Of a stretch of DNA of 16,942 nt, positions 8,401 to 14,560 are shown one piece after another (position 1 is the stretch's first letter; every line of letters begins with the position of its first letter). Under the pieces are notes generated by a model. It had not been told where the DNA came from and did no database searches. It saw only the letters and a program-made list of their open reading frames with translations. A program made the translations under genes and the position numbers. Origin of the DNA: Tannerella sp. (GTDB lineage: Bacteria; Bacteroidota; Bacteroidia; Bacteroidales; Tannerellaceae); the NCBI GenBank assembly GCA_031268395.1, contig JAIRXI010000173.1:1-16942 (forward strand). The letters are read 5' to 3'.

Positions 8401-8681
8401 TCCGCGAAAATGGCATCGACAGCACGCAGGTCTACTGGCCCAGCGACACCCGCCAGCCCCAGGCCCTCGCGCTGCTCCACGAACGCAAAATCGACATGGT
8501 GGTCAATATCCCGCGCAACCTGACGGCCGGCGAACTGGACAACGGCTACAAAATCCGCCGCGCGGCCATCGACCTGAATGTCCCCCTGCTCACCAACGCC
8601 CGCCTGGCCGGCGCCTTTATCACCGCCTTCTGCACGCTCGGCCCGGACGATATACAGATTAAAAGCTGGGACGAATACTGA
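5445..8681 (+). CDS. carB: carbamoyl-phosphate synthase large subunit
   Basis: The 1078-residue product has the full CarB layout. The first synthetase half begins KVLVLGSGALKIGEAGEFDYSG and includes the ATP-grasp segment with RAAYALGGLGSGF. An oligomerisation stretch follows, then a second half beginning near residue 566 with SIVVLGSGAYRIGSSVEFDW and containing RPSYVLSGAAM. From about residue 945 there is an MGS-like regulatory domain (ILLSTGAPCQKVSMLNA, LYATGGTHRFL). The enzyme phosphorylates bicarbonate, adds ammonia tunnelled from CarA, and phosphorylates the carbamate. The C-terminal domain is where UMP and ornithine act in the E. coli enzyme, so allosteric control by nucleotides is plausible. 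The ATG at 5445 is 12 bases after carA and no other start competes. This is the last gene of the operon. Confidence 0.98.
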   Translation: MDKKDIKKVLVLGSGALKIGEAGEFDYSGSQALKAIREEGIETVLINPNIATVQTSEGVADRVYFLPVTPFFVEKVIRRERPDGILLAFGGQTALNCGVTLYRNGVLKQYGVQVLGTPVQAIIDTEDRELFVRKLDEIQVKTIQSEAVETAEDARRAAAQLGYPVIIRAAYALGGLGSGFCNSEDELNALAEKAFSFSPQVLVEKSLKGWKEIEYEVVRDCYDNCITVCNMENFDPLGIHTGESIVIAPSQTLTNSEYHKLRELAIRIIRHIGIVGECNVQYALDPASEDYRVIEVNARLSRSSALASKATGYPLAFVAAKLGLGYGLFELKNSVTRTTPAFFEPALDYVVCKIPRWDLGKFQGVARELGSSMKSVGEVMAIGRTFEEAIQKGLRMIGQGMHGFVENKEIVITDIARALNEPTDRRIFIISKAFRAGYSVDRIHDLTKIDKWFLYKLKNIIRTAEALEALSPAAEPAGLAATLNRDLLYRAKVEGFSDFQIARALWKEGMEEKHLDRVRDYRKSLGIVPAVRQIDTLAAEYPAQTNYLYLTYSGRENDVHYLGDRRSIVVLGSGAYRIGSSVEFDWCGVQALNTVRREGYRPVMINYNPETVSTDYDMCDRLYFDELTFERVMDILELENPHGVIISTGGQIPNNLAVRLDEHRIPILGTSARSIDGAEDRHKFSAMLDRIGVDQPRWKELSSLEGVNAFVREVGFPVLVRPSYVLSGAAMNVCSNEDELVRFLQLAANVSKKHPVVVSQFIEEAKEVEIDAVARNGEMLMYAISEHIEFAGVHSGDATIQFPAQNLYVETVRRIKRISRQIARELNISGPFNIQYLAKGNEIKVIECNLRASRSFPFVSKVLKINLIDLATRIMLGLPAEKPDKNEFDLDYVGIKASQFSFNRLQKADPVLGVDMASTGEVGCIADDTSEAILKSMLSVGYRIPEKNILLSTGAPCQKVSMLNAVRLLQEKGYSLYATGGTHRFLRENGIDSTQVYWPSDTRQPQALALLHERKIDMVVNIPRNLTAGELDNGYKIRRAAIDLNVPLLTNARLAGAFITAFCTLGPDDIQIKSWDEY

Positions 8682-8936
8682 GCCTGCGTGTTGGATAAAA
8701 GCGAAACGGCCTGCATGGCAGAAATGCGATGAGTCGCATCTCCACAAAACGCCGTCAGCTATTCGGCCGCTGTCTTTGTCCGTTCAGAACATCCGGAGCG
8801 AAAGCGTAAAGAATGGGTGCGTTCCAACTTGTTGCACTTTATTTGTCCCCTGCGATGGAGAGTCTCGGATCACCGGTAAAACCATGTGTTCATGGAACGA
8901 AGCGCTTGATGACCGCCACACGGCAAACCGTCGTTT
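8682..8936. other. gene-free region after carB with short hairpins
   Basis: I recognise no gene here on either strand; open frames give low-complexity shadow-like peptides. A small imperfect hairpin lies at 8721-8742 (GAAATGCGA / TCGCATCTC around TGAG), 40 bases after the carB stop. It lacks a T-run, so it would be at best a weak terminator. A second tiny palindrome, CCATG-TGTT-CATGG, is at 8882-8895. Confidence 0.45.
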
Positions 8937-9145
8937 CGGACAGACCCCCTCATTTCCACCTCCTTTTAATAACAAAACAACCTCTGTAGCGCGGGGGAAT
9001 ACATCACACAAACCGACCTCATTACCTCCTTATCCCCGGTTCCAAAGAATAAGGTAATGAGGTGTAGCCTCAAGGTGTATGCCTGCTTGCCGCTACGGAG
9101 GTTGTTTTGTTATTAAAAGGAGGTGGAAATGAGGGGGTCTGTCCG
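8937..9145. repeat. 209-bp quasi-palindromic element with 55-bp inverted arms
   Basis: The left arm (8937-8991, starting CGGACAGACCCCCTC) and the right arm (9091-9145, ending GAGGGGGTCTGTCCG) are reverse complements at 54 of 55 positions. Between them lies a second, nested inverted repeat, CCTCATTACC (9017-9026) and GGTAATGAGG (9053-9062), around a loop with little structure. Each arm, read outward, contains AAAAGGAGGTGG, a near-perfect Shine-Dalgarno sequence. No transposase is encoded and I see no target-site duplication. It could be a MITE-like or REP-like non-autonomous element, a strong bidirectional terminator, or the product of inverted duplication. Confidence 0.85.
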
Positions 9146-9556
9146 GTGACCCCTGAAAATGCCATCGGTATCGTTTCCAAAGCGGGCAGATATGGCGGAG
9201 GTACGTTTGCGCACAGGAATATCGCATTTGAATTTGCCTCCCGGCTCAGCCCTGAATGTAAGTACTGCCTTATCCGCGAGTTTGAACGCCTCAAAAGGGA
9301 TGAACAACAGCAGCAATCGCTCGAATAGAACTTGCAGCGCACGCTGTCGAAAATCAACTGCCGCATACATGCCGACGCCATTAAGGACGAAATCATGCCG
9401 AAAACCGTTACCAAAGCGCAGGCCGCTTCCGTTTATGCCAGCGAAGCCGATTTGCCCCATGTCGCCCTGTTCGGCAAAACAGCCGCGCAGTGGCGAGCCG
9501 AAAACTCGAGCACTCGACCGGGTGTCAATATCGCACTCGACCGAGTGTTGGTGTGA
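9146..9556 (+). pseudogene. KilA-N domain protein remnant, 5'-truncated, with an in-frame amber codon
   Basis: One frame shows the signature of Bacteroidales KilA-N domain proteins: NAIGIVSKAGRYGGGTFAHR, then IAFEFASRLSPE and FERLKRDEQQQQSLE. A TAG at 9329-9331 stands where the family has a Trp codon. The same frame then continues with NLQRTLSKINCRIHADAIKD and ASEADLPHVALFGKTAAQWR up to about 9505. The DNA-binding N-terminal part of the family is missing: recognisable sequence starts exactly at the edge of the palindromic element. The C-terminus runs into the dyad repeat array and stops at 9554-9556. KilA-N proteins are phage- or mobile-DNA-associated DNA-binding proteins. The family match is from recalled sequence patterns. 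A functional product is very unlikely unless the amber codon is suppressed. Confidence 0.8.
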
Positions 9557-9629
9557 CACTCGACCGAGTGTCGGTGTGGCACTCGGTCGAGTGCCGGTAT
9601 AGCACTCACTCGGTCGAGTGCCGGTTCTG
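9511..9629. repeat. array of five ~23-bp units, each with the dyad CACTCG-NN-CGAGTG
   Basis: Units start at 9511, 9534, 9557, 9580 and 9607. The first four are exactly 23 bp apart; a 4-bp CACT duplication (9603-9606) shifts the fifth. Each unit has a 14-bp interrupted palindrome followed by about nine less conserved bases. The two central bases are AC in units 1-3 and GT in units 4-5, so the array changes orientation at its middle. In unit 1 the right half-site is degenerate (CGGGTG). The spacers are too short and the repeats too few for a CRISPR, and no cas genes are near. Confidence 0.85.
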
Positions 9630-9796
9630 CGGACGGAATCATCCCCCTAATCCAGGTCTCGCAGGGACGGCGCCCGGATATCCGTAACCATTAAACGGCT
9701 GCCGGACAAAGCCTGAAAATGAGTCACTCATAAAACCCTGTCTGAAGAATACGATCCCGTTATCTTCACACACCGGATTATCCCGGCAGAAAACCT
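9630..9796. other. noncoding spacer before topB
   Basis: Nothing gene-like is visible between the repeat array and the topB promoter. The A+T content rises again in the last hundred bases, as expected for a promoter region. Confidence 0.4.
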
Positions 9797-9804
9797 TACC
9801 TTTG
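9797..9804 (+). promoter_or_regulatory. -7 element of the topB-Nudix operon
   Basis: TACCTTTG fits TAnnTTTG exactly. It ends 18 bases before the preferred TTG start at 9823, so the transcript leader would be only about ten bases and the message nearly leaderless. No convincing -33 TTTG is present around 9770-9776. Confidence 0.55.
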
Positions 9805-9822
9805 CAGCAAACAGTTGGAATC

Positions 9823-11928
9823 TTGAAAGTTTGTATTGCAGAAAAGCCCAGTGTGGCGCGTGAAATAGCGGAAGTCCTCGGCGCGAAAACCCGGAAGGAC
9901 GGGTATCTCGAAGGAAACGGGTATCAGGTCTCCTGGACATTCGGGCACCTTTGCACGCTCAAGGAACCGCATGACTACAACCCGGTCTGGAAAATGTGGC
10001 AGCTACAGTCGCTGCCGATGATCCCGTCCCGTTTCGGCATCAAACTGCTGTCGAATGAAGCGTATGAAAAACAGTTCCGCATCCTCGAAAAGCTGATCCG
10101 GGGAGCGGAGGCAGTGATCAACTGCGGCGATGCCGGGCAGGAGGGCGAGCTGATCCAGCGATGGGTATTGCAGAAGGCCGGCTGTCGCTGTCCCGTTTTC
10201 CGGCTGTGGATTTCTTCGCTGACGGAAGAATCCATCCGCGAAGGTTTCCAGCACCTGAAGGATGCAGCCGCCTTCAATCCCCTGTACGAAGCCGGACTGT
10301 CCCGCGCCATCGGCGACTGGCTGCTGGGCATGAATGCCACTCGTCTCTACACGCTCCGCTACGGACAGAACAGGCAGGTGCTTTCCATCGGACGGGTGCA
10401 GACGCCCACCCTCGCGCTGATTGTCAACCGTCAGCAGGAAATTGAACAGTTCAAGCCGGAACCTTACTGGGAACTGAAAACGCTTTACCGGCAGACCTCG
10501 TTTGCGGCGACACAGGGGAAATTCTCCAGAAAAGAAGACGGCGAAGCCCTTCTGCAGCAGGTCACGGGCAAGGAATTTACCGTAACCGGCATCACAACCA
10601 AAAAGGGCCGGGAAGCTCCGCCCCGCCTGTTCGACCTGACGTCGCTACAGGTGGAATGCAACCGGAAATTCGCTTTCTCTGCCGAGGAGACACTGAAATG
10701 GATACAGTCGCTCTACGAAAAGAAACTGACTACCTACCCGCGTGTGGACACCACCTTCCTGAGCGACGACCTTTATCCCAAAATCCCGCAGATACTGAAA
10801 GGACTGACCGCCCATGCCCCGCTGACCGCCCCCTTGCTGGCCGGTAAAATCCCGAAGAGCAGGAAAGTTTTTGACAGCAGCAAGGTGACCGACCACCACG
10901 CCATTATCCCGACCGGCATGTCGGCAAAGAACCTCTCCGACCGGGAGCAGAAAGTCCTTGATTTAGTCGTGCGCCGGTTCATTGCCGTTTTTTATCCCGA
11001 CTGCGAAATAGCGACGACGACCGTGCTGGGTGAAGTCGAAAACGTCGGCTTCAAGGCAACCGGCAAGCAGATCCTGAAACCCGGCTGGCGGGCCGTTTTC
11101 GAAAAGGAGGCAAAAGAAGCGGCGGAAAATGCGGACCGCGCCGGCAACGAACCGGCGGAAGAAACGACGGTCTTGCCGGATTTCGTAAAGGGAGAACACG
11201 GGCCGCATGAACCCGATTTTGTCGGGAAATGGACCACGCCGCCCAAGCCGTATACCGAAGCCACGCTTCTCCGCGCCATGGAGACGGCCGGCAAACGGGT
11301 GGACGACGACGAACTGCGCGACGCATTGAAGGAAAACGGCATTGGCCGCCCCTCCACCCGTGCCGCCATCATCGAAACGCTGTTTAAACGGAATTACATC
11401 CGCAGGGAAAAGAAAAGTCTGCATGCCACGCCGACTGGCGTCGAACTGATTGGCGTCATCCGCAACGAACTGCTGAAAAGCGCCGAACTGACCGGACAGT
11501 GGGAGAAAAAACTCCGCCAGGTCGAAAAGGGCGCCTGTAAAGCCGGCGTCTTTCTGGACGAACTGAAACAGCTGGTCGGCCAGATCGTACAGGAAGTGCG
11601 TTCCGATACGTCCACCCGGAGCGTCTCCATCGGAGAGACGCCGGCGCCTCTGCCCGGAAAGCAGAGAAAAACGGACCTTGCCGGAAGTCCGGAGAGGAAA
11701 GCGGGAAAGAACGTGCGGAAACCGGCGGTCCGGCCGGCCGGACCCCCTGCCGCCGCGACGCCGCCCGCCTGTCCGCGCTGCGGAGGCGCAATCCTGCGCG
11801 GCCGTACGGCTTACGGATGCGCAGGTTACCGGAACGGATGCACCTTCCGGCTGTCGCACGAAACCTGCGGAAAAGACTTAACCGACAGCGAACTGTGCAG
11901 GATTATAAAAGAACTGCCTCATGGATGA
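9823..11928 (+). CDS. topB: DNA topoisomerase III
   Basis: Type IA topoisomerase that cuts one DNA strand, passes another and reseals, resolving recombination and replication intermediates. The Toprim domain shows KVCIAEKPSVAREIAEVLGA with its catalytic Glu and VINCGDAGQEGELIQRW with the acidic metal site. The active-site Tyr is Y305 in LTTYPRVDTTFLSDD. Other family blocks are SIGRVQTPTLALIVNRQ and ENGIGRPSTRAAIIETLF. After a basic, Pro/Ala-rich linker, the C-terminus has one zinc-ribbon-like unit, CPRCGG...YGC...NGCTF. From TTG 9823 the protein is 701 residues and begins MKVCIAEKPS, as in Bacteroides TopB. The frame extends to a TTG at 9802, but that codon lies inside the -7 promoter box. 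TopB copies also ride on Bacteroidales conjugative elements, but no transfer genes are next to this one. The Nudix gene overlaps its end by eight bases, suggesting translational coupling. Confidence 0.93.
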   Translation: MKVCIAEKPSVAREIAEVLGAKTRKDGYLEGNGYQVSWTFGHLCTLKEPHDYNPVWKMWQLQSLPMIPSRFGIKLLSNEAYEKQFRILEKLIRGAEAVINCGDAGQEGELIQRWVLQKAGCRCPVFRLWISSLTEESIREGFQHLKDAAAFNPLYEAGLSRAIGDWLLGMNATRLYTLRYGQNRQVLSIGRVQTPTLALIVNRQQEIEQFKPEPYWELKTLYRQTSFAATQGKFSRKEDGEALLQQVTGKEFTVTGITTKKGREAPPRLFDLTSLQVECNRKFAFSAEETLKWIQSLYEKKLTTYPRVDTTFLSDDLYPKIPQILKGLTAHAPLTAPLLAGKIPKSRKVFDSSKVTDHHAIIPTGMSAKNLSDREQKVLDLVVRRFIAVFYPDCEIATTTVLGEVENVGFKATGKQILKPGWRAVFEKEAKEAAENADRAGNEPAEETTVLPDFVKGEHGPHEPDFVGKWTTPPKPYTEATLLRAMETAGKRVDDDELRDALKENGIGRPSTRAAIIETLFKRNYIRREKKSLHATPTGVELIGVIRNELLKSAELTGQWEKKLRQVEKGACKAGVFLDELKQLVGQIVQEVRSDTSTRSVSIGETPAPLPGKQRKTDLAGSPERKAGKNVRKPAVRPAGPPAAATPPACPRCGGAILRGRTAYGCAGYRNGCTFRLSHETCGKDLTDSELCRIIKELPHG

Positions 11929-12481
11929 ACGGGCACCTTCCTCCCTGCCGTCTGCCGGGGAATGGCTCCCGCTGGTGGACGAATCCGGCGAAGTCGTCGG
12001 CAAGGCTACCCGCCGCGAATGTCACGGCGGTACGAAATGGCTCCATCCGGTTGTGAACCTGCACGTTTTCAATCCGGCCGGGGAACTGTATCTGCAAAAA
12101 CGGCCGATGCACAAGGATGTCCAGCCTGGAAAATGGGATACGTCCGTTGGCGGACACGTCGATTACGGGGAGGCGGTGGAAACGGCCCTGCGGCGCGAGG
12201 CCTTTGAAGAGTTGGGCCTTACCCGCTTTACGCCGGTTTTCATCGCCCGCTACGCAGTTGAATCCGTCATTGAAAAAGAACTGGTCTATGCCTTCACGAC
12301 AATCTGTAACGGACGGCTTCATCCCCATCCCGTCGAACTGGACGGCGGACGTTTCTGGCGGCTTCGGGACATTGAAGCGCATCTCGGAAAGGGGGTGTTC
12401 ACGCCCAACTTCGAGCACGGGTTTCGCAGGCTTGGGGAAGCCGGCCTTTTCTCCTATTCCCGACGGGCGCTGCGGTCATAA
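11921..12481 (+). CDS. Nudix hydrolase, IDI/YfcD-like
   Basis: The 186-residue protein has a complete Nudix box, G78-x5-E84-x7-R92-E-A-F-E96-E97-L-G-L100, the Mg-binding helix that hydrolyses nucleoside diphosphates linked to another moiety. The region before it (VDESGEVVGKATRRECHGG, then LHPVVNLHVFN and LYLQKRP) resembles the YfcD / isopentenyl-diphosphate isomerase-like branch rather than MutT. The exact substrate cannot be assigned, and residues for a true IDI were not verified. The ATG overlaps the topB stop by eight bases, so the two are an operon. Its 3' end overlaps the convergent sigma factor gene by 28 bp, so read-through from either side would make antisense RNA. Confidence 0.85.
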   Translation: MDERAPSSLPSAGEWLPLVDESGEVVGKATRRECHGGTKWLHPVVNLHVFNPAGELYLQKRPMHKDVQPGKWDTSVGGHVDYGEAVETALRREAFEELGLTRFTPVFIARYAVESVIEKELVYAFTTICNGRLHPHPVELDGGRFWRLRDIEAHLGKGVFTPNFEHGFRRLGEAGLFSYSRRALRS

Positions 12482-12975
12482 TCTTTCAGCTTGTCGCGCA
12501 GTTCCCTGCGGGCAAAAAAGATGCGACTCTTAACAGTCCCGATGGGAAGATTCAGCGTTTCGGCAATCTCATTATACTGATAGCCGCTCACATACAGGGA
12601 AAACGGGACTTTCAGGTCCTGGTTCAGGCTGTGGATGGCATCGGTGATCTCCTGAAGCTGGAGCGAACTGTCCGGCGAATCAAACCCCGAATCGTTCACA
12701 ATGTCCAGCGTATACAGATCAATGTTCTGGTCGATGACGGTCTGTGTACGGACAATCTTGTGGTATTGATTGATGAAGATATTCCGCATGACCGTCAGCA
12801 CCCAGCCCTTGAAATTCCGGTTGTCCACATATTTTTCCCTGTTGTCCAGCACCTTGAGAGACGTTTCCTGCATCAGATCCTTCGCGTCGTCCCGATTGGC
12901 GGTGAGTAATAATGCAAAATTCATCATGTTTTCTTGCATACCCAATAATTTTTTCTGAAATTGCACCGTTTTCAT
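12454..12975 (-). CDS. ECF-type sigma-70 family RNA polymerase sigma factor
   Basis: The 173-residue product has the two-domain form of extracytoplasmic-function sigma factors. Region 2 (about residues 15-75) includes ALLLTANRDDAKDLMQET for core binding and KGWVLTVMRNIFINQYHK for -10 recognition. A linker follows, then region 4 (about 115-165) with the helix-turn-helix YQYNEIAETLNLPIGTVKSR for -35 recognition. No anti-sigma or outer-membrane sensor gene is adjacent, unlike the FecI/FecR-type pairs common in Bacteroidetes. It is therefore probably one of the stand-alone ECF factors controlled by expression level or by a distant partner. It starts at the ATG at 12975, and its tail overlaps the Nudix gene by 28 bp. 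Which genes it controls cannot be read from this window. Confidence 0.92.
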   Translation of the reverse strand: MKTVQFQKKLLGMQENMMNFALLLTANRDDAKDLMQETSLKVLDNREKYVDNRNFKGWVLTVMRNIFINQYHKIVRTQTVIDQNIDLYTLDIVNDSGFDSPDSSLQLQEITDAIHSLNQDLKVPFSLYVSGYQYNEIAETLNLPIGTVKSRIFFARRELRDKLKDYDRSARRE

Positions 12976-13022
12976 AACTGAATAATTTACCTGAACATAA
13001 TGATCACCTGTTTGTTCTTATA

Positions 13023-13030
13023 CAAATATA
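13023..13030 (-). promoter_or_regulatory. -7 element of the sigma factor gene
   Basis: On the minus strand the sequence is TATATTTG, an exact TAnnTTTG match, 47 bases before the sigma factor start codon. A clear -33 element is not visible. The use of the housekeeping consensus suggests ordinary rather than autoregulated transcription. The divergent NfeD gene must be transcribed from the same 130-base region, but I could not pick out its promoter. Confidence 0.5.
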
Positions 13031-13105
13031 CAGTTTAAGCCGGGAATTGTTCAGAAATTCGAGATATTTAACAGGATAACAAAGAGAATGAATATTTTAT
13101 AACAA

Positions 13106-14509
13106 ATGAAACTGCTACACGTATCTGTCCGCCGGGCTGTTTGCCGGGCGATATGCCTGCTTGCCGGGCTGTCGGGGCTGGCGCCTGCACAGTCTGCCAC
13201 GCCTCAGCCACTTGTCTACAGGATTGACATCAGGAAGGAAATCAACCGGACGGCTCAGCTCTACCTGAGCCGCGGACTGGGCGAAGCGCAGGCGCTTGGC
13301 GCGGATGTTGTACTCATCCATTTGAACACTTACGGAGGGCTGCTGGAATCGGCCGATTCGATGCGCACCGCCATTCTGTACAGTCCCGTTCCCGTAGTTG
13401 TGTTTATTGACAACAACGCCGCTTCGGCCGGGGCGCTCGTTTCGCTGGCCTGCCGGAGGATCTTCATGCGCAGGGGGGCGAATATCGGCGCCGCAACCGT
13501 GGTGGATACGGGCGGCGGGGAAATGCCCGACAAATACCAGTCCTACATGCGTTCCATGATGCGCTCCACCGCCGAAGCGCATGGAAAAGATACGGTGATC
13601 CAGGGGAGGGACACGACGTTCCGCTGGAAACGCGATCCGCGAATTGCCGAAGCCATGGTCGACAACCGTATAGTGATTCCTAACCTGATCGATTCCGGCA
13701 GGACGCTGACGTTTACGGCCGAAGAGGCGCTGCGGTGGGGATACTGCGACGGCATTGCCGAGTCGGTAGACGACGTGATCGCAAACCATCTGGGCTATCG
13801 GGAATACCGGCTGATCCGCTACCGGCCCTCGTGGCTGGATGAACTGAAAGGCTTCCTGATGAATCCGGTGCTACAGTCGCTGCTGATTCTGCTCATCATC
13901 GGCGGCATTTATTTTGAGTTGCAGACACCGGGTGTCGGTTTTCCGCTGGCGGCTTCCGTCATTGCGGCCGTGCTTTATTTCGCGCCGCTGTATGTAGAGG
14001 GGCTGGCAGCCAACTGGGAGATCCTGCTCTTTGTGGTCGGCGTGATACTGGTGGCGCTGGAGATTTTTGTGATTCCCGGATTCGGTGTGACCGGTATTGG
14101 CGGCATGGTGCTGGTGGTGACCGGCTTTGTCCTTGCCCTGCTGAACAATGCGACGTTCCGGTTCGACGGCGTGAGTGGCGGCGACGTAGGACGCGCCTTC
14201 CTGACGGTGAGCGTCGGCACCGTACTGGGGATGGCGATCATGATCTGGCTGTCGAACCGCATTGGGGCGCGGGGGCTGTTTCGCGGGATGGCCCTGAACG
14301 CCGACCTGCAGGAAGCCGTGTCCGTCCCGTCGCTTTCCGGACTGGTCGGCAGGGAGGGGAGGGCCGTCACTGTGCTGCGGCCTTCCGGAAAAGTGATGAT
14401 CGGGGACGAGTGGTACGACGGCATCTCTGCATCCGGCTTCATCGAAAAGGGCGCAGACATTCGCGTAGTACGTTTCGAAAACGCCCAGCTGTACGTAGAA
14501 GAACGATGA
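13106..14509 (+). CDS. NfeD-family membrane-bound serine protease (ClpP-like)
   Basis: This 467-residue protein begins with a signal peptide, basic then hydrophobic (ICLLAGLSGLAPAQS), followed by a ClpP-class protease domain. The likely nucleophile is S107 in NNAASAGALVS. By recalled alignment to the archaeal 1510-N protease, K143 in PDKYQSYMRS is the partner Lys of the Ser-Lys dyad. From about residue 250 there are four to five transmembrane segments (for example LLILLIIGGIYFELQ and ILLFVVGVILVALEIFVIPG). The end is a soluble OB-fold NfeD domain (about 400-467, GLVGREGRAVTVLRPSGKV). This is the long, protease-containing NfeD form, which usually works with an SPFH/flotillin-type membrane protein in membrane quality control. 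No such partner gene follows here; the gene ends in a hairpin facing the convergent NigD-like gene. Confidence 0.9.
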   Translation: MKLLHVSVRRAVCRAICLLAGLSGLAPAQSATPQPLVYRIDIRKEINRTAQLYLSRGLGEAQALGADVVLIHLNTYGGLLESADSMRTAILYSPVPVVVFIDNNAASAGALVSLACRRIFMRRGANIGAATVVDTGGGEMPDKYQSYMRSMMRSTAEAHGKDTVIQGRDTTFRWKRDPRIAEAMVDNRIVIPNLIDSGRTLTFTAEEALRWGYCDGIAESVDDVIANHLGYREYRLIRYRPSWLDELKGFLMNPVLQSLLILLIIGGIYFELQTPGVGFPLAASVIAAVLYFAPLYVEGLAANWEILLFVVGVILVALEIFVIPGFGVTGIGGMVLVVTGFVLALLNNATFRFDGVSGGDVGRAFLTVSVGTVLGMAIMIWLSNRIGARGLFRGMALNADLQEAVSVPSLSGLVGREGRAVTVLRPSGKVMIGDEWYDGISASGFIEKGADIRVVRFENAQLYVEER

Positions 14510-14560
14510 ACGATGAACGACGCCCCCCGTTCATCGTTCATCGTTTATCATTTATCGTTA
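14501..14560. terminator. bidirectional hairpin of heptamer repeats between convergent genes
   Basis: AACGATGAACGATGAACG (14502-14519) is a perfect reverse complement of 14528-14545, giving an 18-bp stem with an eight-base loop (ACGCCCCC). Both arms consist of the heptamer ACGATGA or its complement, and degenerate copies (TTTATCA, TTTATCG) continue to about 14557. The repeat supplies the stop codon of the NfeD gene (14507-14509) and runs up to the stop of the NigD-like gene (14558-14560). There is no long T-run, so termination efficiency is uncertain. Confidence 0.75.

Noticed and set aside
6879..8747. 622-codon minus-strand frame opposite carB
   Set aside because: Same reason: antisense to CarB with no domain signature.
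9159..9602. 147-codon plus-strand frame overlapping the KilA-N remnant
   Set aside because: It is in a different frame from the recognisable KilA-N sequence, and its end is only repeat-derived peptide.
9511..9629. Possible mini CRISPR array
   Set aside because: Repeats are 14 bp, spacers about 9 bp and similar to one another, orientation changes midway, and no cas genes are present.
9823..12481. topB-Nudix pair as part of a conjugative element
   Set aside because: Bacteroidales conjugative elements often carry topB, but no tra, mob, integrase or attachment site is visible in the window.
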